Positions 23,409-36,336 of a stretch of 64,000 nucleotides of DNA are shown in pieces. Position 1 is the first letter of the stretch; each line of letters starts with the position of its first letter. This DNA is from Patiria miniata (taxonomy: Eukaryota > Echinodermata > Asteroidea > Valvatida > Asterinidae), in contig NW_024037069.1 in NCBI RefSeq assembly GCF_015706575.1, positions 38,089,315-38,153,314 of the forward strand. Reading direction: 5' to 3'. A model generated the notes under the pieces. It had not been told where the DNA came from. It did no database searches and worked only from the letters and a program-made list of their open reading frames with translations. A program made the translations under genes and the position numbers.

Positions 23409-26400
23409 AAATAATAGTCAACTTCACAGCCTGTTGATGTTTGCATGTGTAGGAGCTACCAATCAACATACCGGTACAACTTTTTTTTTAACTACTGCTT
23501 TTAGTGCGTAGTGTACATTTAGCTGTCCAGGGGACATTGCAATAAAGTATTTTCCAAATTTCAAAGTCCTACATCAGTGCTCATCATTTGCATCTAGCAT
23601 CGAAGATTTTTCACAAAATTCACTGTATTTCCTCAAGGAAATTTTCCAAACAGGCTACCTGCTGATGGCTAGAAACAGAAACGTTACCCGGGAGTGGTAA
23701 GCCGAGATCAATGACAACTCCATTATGCTATGGATGCTGATTAGTCAAACCACCCTTTGAAGCTGAAATCCAACCTGCCCGCAGGTACCGGTAACTGAGG
23801 CAACTCTTTCAGTGCAGCCACTTTTCCATCTCTAATTTCACGCAACATTGACTACGGCAATTTATCTATCAAGCTGTATAGAAAAACAAAATTAACACCA
23901 CTTACCCAGTCAAGAAGAGAGATTTCTCCCTTGTGCCTCAAGCCTTCGTTTGTAACAATTCGGCAACGTCTAATACTGCACATCAAGTCAAATTTCTCTC
24001 CAGAACCGGCAAAATTAAGATACTCACGATGTATTGGGCCATCTTAAGTACGAATTGTGAGTGACCCTAAGCGATTGAGTCCGATTGTTTTATTCACTTG
24101 TGCAAGTGTTTCCGAGGATTAGGATTAGATTCCTGTCTTAAAGCTGGGATTTCCGGTTATGGTGTCTCAGCATTTTTCAGCCATCTTCTTAAGTCAGAAT
24201 TCTCCATGACCCAAAGTGTATACTTTTTTTTTTTTTTATCCAGTGTTAATTCCACTCCTTGAAAAGTTTTTTTTCCCCAGAGGATTAGACCATTCTTTCC
24301 TGTCTTGCAGCTTGGATTTCCTGTCTCTAGATATTTTTATCTTACCGTCCAAGTTCAGTTTGGACAACGAGCTACTCATCTACAGTATGAGTTCAAGCAA
24401 ACGTTGTTTTTTTTTCATCCTACCACCCCGAGTGTCGGTTAAATGACCTATCTGTAACCCCAATCTCAGATTGAAATGACCTACTCCATTCCAAATCTCA
24501 ACGCGTTTGACTTTTAAATGTACCCCATCACTTATTACTCCTTTCTCTAATTCCCCAAAACAGTACAGGCAAAACTTTTACGACGTTAATCGTTGCACAC
24601 TGAATATCTTAATCTGTGCCAGTTTCAAGCAAGTACCTGCCGACACCTCAGGGCGGATTTGGGTAGACAAGACCTAAGGAAAGCTTTCAGTGAGATCAAC
24701 AAAGCTTTTGAGATATCCTGCTTGTGTTTGCGGGGTATCACTGGCGAATTTGTGGGGGAGGAACTGCATTGAAGCTTGCAAACTGACCTACAAACAGGTT
24801 GACAAAAACACCAAGACGTTGTGTAAATGCAAGACTTAGACGCTGCTTAAATGAGCTTCGATGTGTGAAGCTAATTTTTTTTTGAACCACTGCACAACTA
24901 GTTTCTTCTGTTTTGTTTTGTTTTTCACTGAGATTTACAGCTTGGTTTTGTCTCTGTTAGAAAGTTTTTTTTAATAAGGGACGAAGCAAGGCACAGCACT
25001 TTTACAACACTATAAATTGTGCCACTCGTTGCACGTGAAGTGTTATGGAGGATTCAATGCTACCGGTACACTGGCTTCACGCCATTCTGCAATAACGCTA
25101 GATTTTAAAGTTGTGTCGTATAGTAGTTGAACTTGCTACCGGTACTTACCATTGGTGTGTTTAATGTATAATATTTGTACTGCGCTATGTGAAATTAAGA
25201 GAGTGTTTTTTTTTTGATAAACACAAATTAATAAATACAAAATTTATCAGAATTATTATTAATTCAGGAACATTTCTAGCAAAAGAAGTCAGAAATACTT
25301 TTAGTATTAAGGTTAATATTCCTGAAATGCTAGAGAAAAAAAATCAAGGTGTTGAAAACCAAACTGTTCACACCACTTACTGGTGCTAATGGGTTTTCGG
25401 GTTGACTTCTTATTGTAATGGGATTCTGGCTATCAAGCTTTTTGCTCTGACAAAATCAGAAGATCTGCTGGTTCAATCTCATGACAGCTTTATGTTCTGG
25501 TCAAAATGCCGGCTCTGAAGTTGTCTCACAATAGAGGGTCTGTTTTTGAAAACTGGGTTGTGAAATGATGAAATACCTCAAATGAACTGACATGGGTGAC
25601 AAATGTCAAAGACACAGCCAATTAAGAGAGAAAGGGGAAGGAGAGCATTTACCCATTCCTCTAGAAACCCATTAATTTTGACAGATGCCTCCCCCCACCT
25701 CTGGATCCCTACTTGTAGAAAATGATAGACAAGGGTGAACAAACCCCCTCCCCCCTCCTCCCCTTCCAATCCAACAATTTCCAAAAGCTCTGGTACAGGT
25801 TTGCAAAAGGCAGACATTCATGTGATGCAACTGATTTGAACTTCTCAAACGGAGCTCCCAAGAATTTGACAACTTGTTTCAAATCTCTGCATTAATTAAT
25901 CAGTTACTTAATTAATTACTTAATTAATGCTTTTGTATTGTAACAATTGTGCAGAGGTCTAGATTTTTAAAAACTCAGATTCCCCAAGGTTCATTGGTTG
26001 ACTGGATTTCATAGAATATCAGTGTAACTGCCGAAGAGGTCATTGAACTGAGAGTCAACACATCATCAATTTTTTCTCATACACCTCAAGGAGATTGCCA
26101 TGCACTAGATTTCACATCAGCATGGGGCACGATAGGAACTGGGTAAGATTTCCTCATTACAGAGCAATACAAATTTATAAAAACCTAAGGTGTGAGGTGA
26201 ATAGTGGGGAATTGGGCACAAACGGGAGAATGGGATTTGGGAAAGCTGTGAAAACAGGATGTGGCTTACAAAGATAACAAGAGGATTTGGAACGTGAACA
26301 AGTATTCGGGAAACTTCACTGCTGAAAATCTAAACCTCCTTTTCTGTTTTTAATTGCAAATCCGAACAGGCACTTGCTTACACTCCCCAGCCAATTTTCT

Positions 26401-26652
26401 TTCCAATTGGTTGCTAAATCCCACATGCCGTTATCGCCTAAATCAAGCAAACTAGTACTTTGTACTGTGAATGACTGCGATCCCTGTCTGATGATTAGTT
26501 TTGGTTTCACAAGTTTATATTTTACATTTCTTCACCCAGGGTTCTTTACCCAAGTTCTGTGGGTTTCACAAGTTCCGTGAACAAGCAAGTTGAACAACCC
26601 CCATCCTGTCAGAAATTATTAATACAACCATGTTGAGGAATTCTCTGAGTTA
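23409..26652. other. no gene seen
   Basis: Unique DNA. A diverged 45-bp repeat (GAGGATTAG..CCTGTCTT..AGCT.GGATTTCC) occurs at about 24113-24160 and 24281-24325. An ATTAATTAA-rich stretch lies at 25892-25928. Open frames up to 85 codons have no supporting features. Confidence 0.35.
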
Positions 26653-27215
26653 AAGGGCCCACGTAATAGATTTTTTTTGATGCAATCTTTGAAATACACC
26701 TTTGTGTCCCATTTTACATGTACTTTATTTTTAAGCTTCGTATTCATTTTCAAGAGCGTTCTGGTGTCTTTTTGGTTTTTGCGCAAATGCGAATATCCGA
26801 GCAAAACTGTGATGATATTCAAGACAGTTGGCACAGCTGCTTCAGCATTAAATTGTCAGAAATTTGGGATTTTTGTTGAGGTTATTTTTGTTTTTGGCGA
26901 TTCATTGTCATTTCATAAGATGACGGCTCAATGAGCAAACGTTATGCAAACATTTTTTTCAATGGGCACAATTTTGGGCTCCCTATTTGAACAGAAAACA
27001 CCTAAACTGAAGAGTGTGTGCCTGAAATGACATCACAGCAACTGCGCCCTCAGTTGTCAAGAGAAACATGAAACATTAGAAATGTTTTGTAAAGTGCACG
27101 TTTACAAAAATTGTCTTAACCAAAAACGGACGTCTCACTGTTTTCATACATTTGCGATGAATGGATATTTGCACAAAATACATTCCAGTGGAAAATTAAT
27201 GTAAAAGACAGCACG
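26653..27215 (+). mobile_element. family B TTAA transposon, copy 1
   Basis: Begins TTAA-AGGGCCCACGTAATAG. The body words TTTGTGTCCCATTTTA, CTGAAATGACATCACAGCAA and AAGTGCAC match the complement of 34263-34862. The far end has decayed, so the end coordinate is approximate. TTAA at the intact end and AGGG termini place it in a TTAA-target superfamily. Confidence 0.65.
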
Positions 27216-27263
27216 GAGGACAACTCGATTGGACATTTCTATGGACTTGCGCTGATTGTGTAA

Positions 27264-27597
27264 GGCCACATAAAAAAAACATGTTTAGCGTCCTGCCTTT
27301 TAGAAAAAAAAGAAGGTCCCTTTTTGTTTCCTTCTCCAAAATGGATGCCCGACCGGGCTATTTTTAAAAGGTCCCCAAGTTTTTTTTTTAATGGCCGCCA
27401 TTGGACTCAGGAAATGACATACCAGCTTTATCTGGGCTAGATGCAACAGACAAAGTTGCCAAATTGATGTCACTGTTGAAAATTATCATTTTGGGGGGTT
27501 AAAAACAAATTATAAAAAAAAAGAAAAAAAAAGAGGAGGCGGCCTCCAAAAAGGAAGCGGGCGGGGACACTAAACATGTTTTGTTTTTTATTTGGCC
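27264..27597. mobile_element. Harbinger-like MITE (family H2)
   Basis: A 334-bp element flanked by TAA on both sides (27261-27263 and 27598-27600). Ends GGCCACATAAAAAAAACATG and, inverted, GGCCAAATAAAAAACAAAAC both lead to CATGTTTAG.GTCC. It shares GGCC termini and a TWA target with family H1, but the interior (TTTTTGTTTCC, GAGGAGGCGGCCTCC) is different. Confidence 0.8.
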
Positions 27598-28439
27598 TAA
27601 GTGCTTGTGGTTGATGCCAATGAAGAGCAGGATAGGAAACAAACTTTCAAATAAACGCCTTGAATCCAGACCACTACAGAAAAGCGTGTCAACCTCAAGT
27701 CATTGACCAGAGCCAAAACTCATTTCAACTCGCTGGGAGCGCACTGCAGGCCAAAATCGACACTGAATGCAAATCAGCACAACATGCTAATCCTGTACAG
27801 ACTTAGCATTTCCTCACCTGCAACAAATTCAGGTACAATTAGCTGTGTACTAACGAGGAAGGAAACAAAAAAAATGTAAAGTGCATCATTGGAAAAACTA
27901 ATTGGACCTTTGAGATTTACTTTATTGGTCTTTTTGTTTTTTAACCTCCAGGATTCAGCTGATATATCTGATGACAAAAGCTGGGACTACATTTACACAT
28001 AGGAAAGATTTGTTTTCTTAATCAAATTTTTCAGTATTTCTTCTAGCCGTAAGGAAACAACAGAAGACAAAGAAATTTACAAATTGTACAGAATTGAGAA
28101 AAAACTGCCAGGGCTCCACAAAATGACTATTTTAATACCTATTTGTTGGGGAAGGAAGATACAATGCCCATTGATGAGGTAAAAAAATCTGTAACATTAC
28201 ATGTACCTAATGTTAGAAAAAAAATTCTAAGGCAGGAAGGGGGATCGGGGGTGGCTGGACACCATTTGACACTACCGTACCGTACATGTTCATGTAGGTG
28301 GCACTGTTCATCCACAGAGCTATGGTTCATTCTTACTCGCAGCAGAAGCTGAATTGCAAAGGACACAGCTATTGGTCCAGCTGAAGGTACTGCCTTAGGT
28401 ACGGTAGCTTACCATATGACCCATGTCTGATCACAGAGC
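27598..28439. other. no gene seen
   Basis: Unique DNA. Nothing supported. Confidence 0.3.
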
Positions 28440-28630
28440 ACAGCAGATCGAAATTCGTAAGGTGTCGATTTTAGCAAAGGGAGGAAAACCGGAGAACCCC
28501 GAGAAAAACCCTCACGGCATCAGAGGGAAACCAACGCACAAACTCTACTCACATATGACCCGAACCGGGAATGGAACCTAGGCCACAGCGGTGAGAGGTG
28601 AGTGCTTTATAGGCACTGTGCCACCTAGTA
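28440..28630 (-). mobile_element. tRNA-derived SINE copy with conserved central domain
   Basis: On the minus strand it reads GGTGGCACAGTG (A-box region), AGCACTCACCTCTCACCGCT, GTGGCCTAGGTTCCATTCCC (B-box region), then GGTTTTTCTCGGGGTTCTCC-GGTTTTCCTCCC. The last segment resembles the GGGTTTCCTCCGG.TACTCCGGTTTCCTCCC module seen in SINEs of many fishes and invertebrates. The copy is diverged. Confidence 0.65.
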
Positions 28631-28725
28631 TTTTGAGTGACTTGGATGTTTCATTTTTTCTTTCTTCACAATCGGGAGAGTGGTGGTGGTGATCCAATGG
28701 CTTATCCCAACTGGTCATAAAGTGT

Positions 28726-28745
28726 GGGGGGGGGGGGGGGGGGGG
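28726..28745. repeat. poly-G tract of 20
   Basis: Uninterrupted run of twenty G, the longest G run in the window. Confidence 0.95.
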
Positions 28746-30546
28746 TCATCACGGCTCATTCAGGTTTGTGCCATAGCTGGGGAGAGGCAATTACTTATTG
28801 GCACATGAAGCAGACAAAACCAGCGAGTCAAAACTTGGTAAGCTACGGGAGGGTGTGGTATTTGTCAATCTTAGGGCCACCAGACAGACAGGAAGTCCAC
28901 CCACAATGATGATGATGACTACAGCATGGTCCTAGTTGTGGTCTTGACTACCCAGGAAGTTATTAAACTAAACAACCTTGAAATGATGCACTGTGTCAAC
29001 AACTTATATACACGTATGTAACAATCGTGTATAGAGATTCACATGAATGTACCGTACATGTACCGGTACTGATGTACATGTACAATATTCATGGGCACAA
29101 AATACAGTCGCCAAGTACATGTAAATCGCATGCGGCTCTAGACTGCGTGCCTGGGGGCCGCATCCGAATAACTGGGCTACGGCTTAAATTACACACGAGT
29201 CTATGGAAGTGGCAGTAGCCAAGTACATGTACATACAGCACACACAGCCTAAGCTGACTTTCTAGCCAGACTGGCCACACATGGCCACAAGAGGGGGTAG
29301 TGCACATATTCTACTACATTTTACGGTACATCTGTAGCTTACTTTTTTCCCACTACAGAGAGGGCACTATTCAGGGACACTGTGTATTAAACTTTGTGCA
29401 CAATTTTTATACACCTTATTGAATGAACATTTTATGAATGAATAGGAACAGGCTGAGTTTTGAAACATAAAAGCCATGTCATTGAAAAGTCTAATCTATT
29501 GGTGAAAGCTCTCATCAATTTGTTGTCCAAATTGAAGGTAGGAAAATTTGTCACAATCTTGCAACAGAAGTTTGATATTGCATAAAAAATTTCACTTATT
29601 TGTTTTATTGTATTTTTATTTTAAAAAATTTATTTAAGGAAATTATACGGTAGGCCTATGTGTTTTCTAATTTTTTATGACTTGTTACTTCATTTATCAA
29701 TTGTTTCATTTGTTCAAAACAGATGAGGAATCAAAAATTAATCGAACAATGTCAACCTAATGATTTCTGGGGGAAAAAGGGGGGAAATTAAAACACCCCC
29801 TGCCCCCACAAAAAAAAATACAACCCCAAAAAACCAGCAAAACACAAAAAAGGGTTCAGGACTTTTCTATCTGTTTTGGAAGATTGTATTCAGTGACTTG
29901 TGAAGGGTACATTTGGAAAGTCCAATGTACCGGTATCCCTTCAACTCGTTACAGTGAAACACTTACCTGATAGTCCATGGGTCCATATGCCGGGTAGAAA
30001 AATGTCGGGATTTCGTGTTCGTATTCCAACGCCGGTGGTGGAGGTGGGTGGGGTCCGGGCCAAGCCATATCACAAGAAGTTGGGTGGGGCGACACGTAAC
30101 ACACGAGGGCGGTAGAGAGGAGTGGTCAGCGATGGTCAAGCAGAGATGTGTTGGACAGTACAGTGTAGGATCCGTAAGAGAAAAGAAAAAAGTAACAAAA
30201 TTCTTTGGTGAACATCAATAGTACAATACTGACGAAATGAAGAGTTTTTATTTCAAAAACGTAATATATCCTTTTGAAAAAAAGTAAAAAAGTTGCACAG
30301 TTTTGGAAAATTATAGAATATTTTGTTTAACAGCTGTTTCTGAACTACATTTTTCTCTTCGTTGTATTCTTAAGTTTTGCTTCACTATATAAAAGCCAAT
30401 AAAACTGACTTGAGCAAACAGGAGAGGTCAGGATTCTCAAAGAAACAAATTATGTTTGCTTTTTCGCTTGTTTGTTATTTTTGTGTGTGCTTGTGCCTGT
30501 CTGTCTGTTTGTCGTCATTTGTTTTGTTTCTTTCTGTGTCTAATCA
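28746..30546. other. no gene seen
   Basis: Unique DNA with TACATGTA clusters at 29045-29090 and 29222-29236. An open frame at 29900-30115 ends in Gly/Arg-rich text without splice support. Confidence 0.35.
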
Positions 30547-30733
30547 AATAGACCATTAAAATGTTCCGGCCATCTTGATTTTTCCCCCTTTCAAATCAAC
30601 GTAACCAATGCGAGGCTGGAAGGAAAAACAGACTGGTTCCCTTTTGCACAAAAAAAACACCCCAGTATCATTCAGTACTGTTATTGGATACAGGGAACAT
30701 GACTGAAATGGTGGCACATGATAAAGGTCTATT
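30547..30733. mobile_element. family K MITE, copy 1
   Basis: Inverted ends AATAGACCATTAAAATGTTC and AATAGACCTTTATCATGTGC (complement of the right end) delimit 187 bp. The interior matches copy 2 (AAATCAACGTAACCA, TTGGATACAGGGAA). No coding frame. Confidence 0.7.
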
Positions 30734-30829
30734 GTACTGTTGTAGTTGGAGAACCTCTCAAGAAGCTTTTGAAATAGCTTTTTACATTTTTGTAGGCAAT
30801 CCCCCATAAGCAGGCCTGCATATGGTACA

Positions 30830-31045
30830 ATTTAATGTTTAATGATTTTAATGTTTTTGTTTGATAGTTTGTTGAATCTTAACCTTTTGTAGTTTGTCCT
30901 CTGATCTTCTTTGTCGTGTCTAGTAATTTTTATGTAATTCAATTTTAAAACTCTCATATATTTATATACATGTACATTGTATTTTAATTTTCTTGTACTC
31001 TGCCTAAGAAATTATCTAATAAATAAAATAAATAAATAAATGGCA
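30830..31045 (+). mobile_element. possible LINE 3' end
   Basis: T-rich sequence ending in CTGCCTAAGAAATTATCTAA-TAAATAAAATAAATAAATAA. The ending resembles truncated LINE tails. No protein remnant supports it, so it may be unique DNA. Confidence 0.25.
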
Positions 31046-31673
31046 TTGATCAAGTTTTGGAAACAAACCATAACGGTACCTGTACAGCACCTACACTGCA
31101 CTACAGCCCTAAAAAACACAGTAGGCCTATCCGTGGCTAATATCTTCAAATTCACCATTGGTACATGTACCTAAAAATAGATTCACAACATCCATTTTTA
31201 ATGAATGACTTCCTACAGGCCTATTTCCATGCGAGGAATAACTGAATGTTACAAACAGGACAACTTTGTTTGTAGATGAATGAAATGTAACATTAATGTT
31301 TAAAATACATGGACAATGAGTTTTATGGTTGGTTCCCATTGCTTACTTCAAGTTCAAACATTGAACTACTTTCATCACTTTGACTTACTCTTAAGTAATT
31401 TTGAATTTTCAGTATTGTTAAATTTCAGCATAATTGTTGCATCAAGGATTGTTTTTGGTCTGGCCATGTAACCATATGAAATTGTTTGAGGTTTGGAGAT
31501 TAGTTTGCTGTCTTGTGGCAGGATGTCTTGAATTGGTCAATTACAAAATCCAACCTGCAAAAAGGAGATACATGTATCACATGTAAGTACCTGAAGGTTT
31601 TGTTTTACGTTTTGCTGAAAGCTTCAACAAAAATCAATGAAATTATTTGCAGCCTGACAATGGTTCAGTTCCC

Positions 31674-31845
31674 ATAGACCATTATCATGTTGTGGCCATC
31701 TTGATTTGGTCCCATTCAAATCAACGTAACCAGCACAGGCCGGAAGGAAAAATAGTCTGGTTCCTTTTTGCACAAAAAAATACCATTCAGTACTGCTACT
31801 GGATACAGGGAAAATGGCTGAAATGGTGGCAGCATGGTAAAGGTC
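31674..31845. mobile_element. family K MITE, copy 2
   Basis: ATAGACCATTATCATGTTG at the left and GCAGCATGGTAAAGGTCA at the right are inverted. It has the same orientation as copy 1, 1.1 kb away, and is about 80 per cent alike by eye. Confidence 0.65.
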
Positions 31846-34262
31846 AGGGTAAACTGGTTCCAGCCTCTTATAAGCATCTCATATTGTAAGAACCAGGAAC
31901 CAGCCTACTCACAGGTAGATCTGTTTGTCTGCAAAAAATAATCCCCAACAAAGATACTTTTTCAGAGAGTTGCAGATGCCCAAATAGAAGAAAAAAGTTT
32001 GTTGTTAAAATTAAACATTCAAAGGTCCAAATATTTCAGGACAAAAAAAAATCCAAAATGTTGAGAAGCTCATGGACGATTCGTCTTTTAACTATTTCTG
32101 CATCTACGATTGCCAGAGTTTATATTTTTTTTGTACTTTCTTTTTTTGTATACTCCACTGAGCTTTGTAATGAGAACATTTCAGCAAAGGGATTACAATT
32201 TTAAATGCCAACAGTTGTGATAGGAGATTGTGCGAACTTTGAAAGTTGAAAGAACAATTTTATCCAAACTAATGCTGCAAAAACACAGAGACCAATTTTT
32301 AGATTTAATATAGTACTGATTTATTATATCAGTACTCACAACACTGCAACTTTTATGATTCTCAATGGGCCACAATGCAGTACAAGCATATCCAAAAAAC
32401 AAATTACAGTACACAAAAGCAATTTTGCTGAAGAAACTTCACAAACAACAGAGTCCAGTAATGCCCTTCAAGCGATCAACAAGTTAGTGATTTAATGCCA
32501 AAAACAGCACAAACCTGAGTAAAGTTATACACCAAATCTCCCTACATATCCCAAAAATAAAAACATGAAGATTGATAGGTACCTGGTTTCCAAACAGTTG
32601 ACCAACGTCAAAAACTTATACGTCAAGCTCACAAAGTAAAATCCACCGACGTTACAAAATAAAATCCAAAGATGTCTGCCTTCCCTTTTCGTCTGACGTG
32701 TTCTATATGACTAAGTTTTCCCCCCCCTGAAACTAGAACTGTGGGTAGGGGAGAAGGGGGGGGGGGGGCAGAGAGGAAATGAGGGAAGGGACTATGGAGA
32801 TTATTGGTGGGTTGTTATTGGGCAGGGGGGTATCACGTCTGAGACACGACTTCCTTTCAATTAGTGAGACTTCCCTGGTTGGGGCAGGTTTGGGCCAATG
32901 GCGAGCCAGAGTTGGGGGTTTGGAGAGGGCCGTGGGGTGTGCTTGGTGACTAACAAAATTTGTGAGCTGAGAAATGCCTGGCTAAAGTTGAAGGTACTGA
33001 ATTTTTGACACTACCGGTAGATGAATGTATTTGTCATACAATACAGGGTGCTACATATGTACGGACCATGCATTGTACAAATATTTTCAGTTTTAATTTT
33101 CTGGAGTTTTAACAGGTTTTTGCCGGCCCAATCACAATCCACAGGTTGTTTAGATCTTCAATTATTCCTTTTTTGCTAAAAAAAGGTGAAATTATTGAGT
33201 TTTCTTTATTTCCAAACAATATTGAGTCAAGGAAATGTGAAATAAAATAGCCCAAATAACAAAAATGCCAAATGCAGCACATTCACATGAAAGTATAGGC
33301 CTAATATTAGAGTTTGAGAAAATAGAACAATTTTAAAATATCAAACCCTCAGTTCATAACTGGTATGAGGTTGTTTAAAGAAAGCAAAAACCATGTTCTG
33401 GGAAGATCCAAGTGAGAAGTTTCAGCTTCACGCTGTGTAAAAACTCCTTATGTGAGCATTTTTTAGGGGTCAGAAATAACCATGAGTGGGGAAAAAACTC
33501 TTATATTACACGAATAGTTTGAAGAAATACATGTCTGCACACTACATGTATTTTCTCAAGCCAAACACACACAAAGATCAACTGGAGGTCATCTTCAGCA
33601 AAATAAGTAACAATTTAAAATATGCCAGAGGAAATAATAATAACTTAATTACTGCTATCTGACTGGAAATAGGCTGCAGGGGCAGGAAGTGAAAAATCTC
33701 TTATTAATGGCCGCCATGGCTGGACAATAACAACAGGATGTGTAAGAAAGACAATGGGAATTCAGGAATGAGAAATATGAATTATAGAAACAGAGAGTAT
33801 TTATGAATTCTGCTCGGTTTGACTGAGCATGTTTGAAATTCCATGCTACTCACAAATATTGACGGCTGTAATGAAAATCCATGTCACAATCTGAAATAAC
33901 ACAATTTTAAATAACTTCATGAAAGACACTACATGTGTGTGTACATGAGCCTGAAATACCTACATTTTGTACATGTATTTTAACCAGTACTACAATGTAC
34001 ATGTACATGTACATGTACACGTAGGTATTCGAATTGTGAGGAATAATTTTAGTATCGTGAGAATTGGACAATGGCCAGTATATGCACTGCACAGTCACCA
34101 ATCGCCAGTAGATCTATCTGGCGCCCTCTGTTGGCAGCACTGATAAAACCCCCACTCCTAACAACTTCAGGCCAATGGGGATAGACCATTGCAGCAGGGG
34201 TACATTTCACTGAATGGCCAAGCACAAAGATTTGCTAACCAGACCAAAAAAATATATATTAG
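31846..34262. other. no gene seen; G-rich stretch and a candidate regulatory block
   Basis: At 32740-32960 the plus strand is strongly G-rich (G14 at about 32757-32768, GGGCAGGGGGG, GGGCCGTGGGGTG). At 33620-33760 a CpG-poor but unique block has TTAATGGCCGCCATGG and TTAATTACTG. The former overlaps a YY1-like GGCCGCCAT word. No exon is visible. Confidence 0.3.
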
Positions 34263-34862
34263 TTAAAGGGTTAATGACATGAATTTTAGTTGGGAGCATA
34301 TTTTGTGCAACTTTTTAAGTACTCCTCTTAAATGTACGCAAACTATTTGACATCCCTTTTTGGTTAATCTTAGTGAAAAGTGCACTTTTTTAAACATTAG
34401 GAAGAATTCCAATCCATGCTTTTCCTGACAAATGAGGGTGCTGTTGCTGTGATGTCATTTCAGGAAGACACTGTTCAGTTTAGAGGTTTTCTGTTCAAAT
34501 TGTGAACCCAAAGTGTGCTCATTGAAAACAATTGTGAGAAAATATTGCTCATTGGCCTACTGCCATGTACTAAAAACAACGAATCACCAAAGAAAAGAAA
34601 AGTTAAGACAGCAAAATATCCAAAATCCTTGCAACTTGCGGTGCTGAAGTACGGTAGCTGAACCATTGAGGCTTCTCCCTGAAATGACATCACACTTTTG
34701 CTCACGACTATATATGCAATCGCCATTAGCATAAAACCCATAAAGGTACCAAAATGCCCTTAAAAGTTGCAAAATGAAAATTGGAGATAAGGTTAAATGG
34801 GACACAAAGCGTATAATTAACAAGGGCTGCATTAAAGGAATGATATTACATGGGCCCTTTAA
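34263..34862 (-). mobile_element. family B TTAA transposon, copy 2
   Basis: A 600-bp element with TTAA-AGGGTTAATGACATG at the left and TTACATGGGCCCT-TTAA at the right. It is inverted relative to copy 1 and covers its full length. Two 80-codon minus-strand frames inside have no similarity to a transposase that I can see. Confidence 0.75.
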
Positions 34863-34890
34863 AGTTCAAAACAGGGTACATATATGTAAT

Positions 34891-35131
34891 GCGATCAAGC
34901 TAAATGAGTCATTTGTCGGGAATTTTTATTTGGAGATACAGGCCAAAATAGGGCCAGTTCATCACATCACTTCATCACATCTCTTGGTGTTCCGACTTCC
35001 ATAATTTTTGAACAAAAAATGGTATCAGCATGCGGTTTTCAAAGCAGTAATGCTGAGATTTTGCTCTTTTGAAATCTGTCATAAAAATTTTTTTGACCAG
35101 GGTCGACAAATGACTCATGTAGCTTGATCGT
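34891..35131. mobile_element. foldback element with AGCTTGATCG ends
   Basis: CGATCAAGCTAAATGAGTCA-TTTGTCG at the left and the complement of CGACAAATGACTCATGTAGC-TTGATCG at the right are inverted, with further imperfect pairing inside (AATTTTTAT). About 240 bp long and 28 bp downstream of family B copy 2. Confidence 0.7.
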
Positions 35132-35554
35132 ATCACAACTACACACTGTACCAAAATCTCACATGACATACCGGTACTGTTTATATGTTAATGTCAATGT
35201 ACAATTGTACATTGTATACTGGTTTTCAGCCGATTTTTTCCCCCAACTTCACACAACATGTTTCGAATGTTTTTACTGGAATGAACTTTACAACAAGAAA
35301 TATGCTGATATGAAAGGTGGGTTACTATTTTTTTCTTCAACTTGACAACTGCATAGGTATGTATTTCTACATTTTTCAATTCATGATCAGATCTGTGTAC
35401 CCTTCTGAGAATGGTAGCATCCAGAGCAAAGACAATTCTAGTTCCATTCAGAGAGTGTATTGAAATGTGTTAGAGTCAGAGTATAGCAATGTGATGGGGC
35501 AGTTATAAATTATACTCAACATCGCGCCTACCGGTAGCTTAGATGGAGATCATA
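35132..35554. other. no gene seen
   Basis: Unique DNA. Confidence 0.3.
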
Positions 35555-35740
35555 TCAGTGGTTCTCAAGCAGCTGGCGCCTGGCGGTAGCCGGTGCTGCG
35601 TGCATGTGGCACGGAGAGCAGTTTTAAACAGTCTTAAACGTCACTACCTGGTGTTTAAACGGCGGTTTAAGACCACCCATGTGACAGGCTCTCAACCAAT
35701 AGGAATGGGTGAACTGACTCAGGTATTCATTAATAATAAA
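35555..35740 (-). mobile_element. family F element, copy 2 (partial)
   Basis: On the minus strand AATACCTGAGTCAGTTCACC-CATTCCTATTGGTTGAGAGC-CTGTCACATGG aligns with copy 3 at 61003-61060 and copy 1. Beyond about 120 bp the similarity is lost. Confidence 0.6.
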
Positions 35741-36024
35741 TTAATATGATCAGGATACAGATCTACATGTACCGGTACATGCATGTATGTACCGTATACT
35801 ACATGTATATTTTCCCCACACAGATGTTATAGCATTACCGTAGGCACAACATTTTTTTTTAAAGAAAAATGTCACACAGGGGAGGATCAACTTTGGCTAA
35901 AAGGGGGGGGGGGTTAACATGAATATGGTTCATTTTTGGTGACACAAGGGGGAGGGTAGGGTGTAAACCGCCTAAACGACCATAGATCTACCACTTTCAC
36001 AAGCTTACTCTGGTGGGACTTAAT
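35741..36024. other. no gene seen; G11 tract and palindromic words
   Basis: ACATGTACCGGTACATGCATG cluster at 35765-35785 and a G11 tract at about 35904-35914. Nothing else. Confidence 0.4.
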
Positions 36025-36032
36025 CCTGTGAC

Positions 36033-36328
36033 CAATGTTGTAGGACTCAGAGTCCAGGACTCGGACTCGAGTTACATTTTTCGTGACTCGGACTACACTA
36101 AATCACATTGGAAAATGACTCGGACTCGGACTCGGACTCGAGCTTGGTGACTCCTGACTCGAGTCAAAAGAAAAAACATAAAGTTGCGTATTTGTGCGAC
36201 GAACGTAGCAGTCTTTTTTACTCCATAGACAAAACACGGTGCCGCGGAAAATCGTATAATGTTTGAAAAATGTTTGGGCTTGTGACTCGAGACTCGGACT
36301 CGATGTTGGTGACTCGACTTCAACACTG
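36033..36328. mobile_element. hAT-like MITE with GACTCG repeats and 8-bp target duplication
   Basis: A 296-bp element. Its ends are CAATGTTGTAGGACTC and, inverted, CAGTGTTGAAGTCGAGTC. CCTGTGAC (36025-36032) and CCTGTGAG (36329-36336) flank it, an 8-bp duplication with one change. The interior holds four GGACTC units. CA-TG ends and an 8-bp target are the hAT signature. Confidence 0.8.
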
Positions 36329-36336
36329 CCTGTGAG

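Noticed and set aside
33900-34110. ACATGT satellite array
   Set aside because: Only about five hexamer units; the same words occur throughout the window at low copy.
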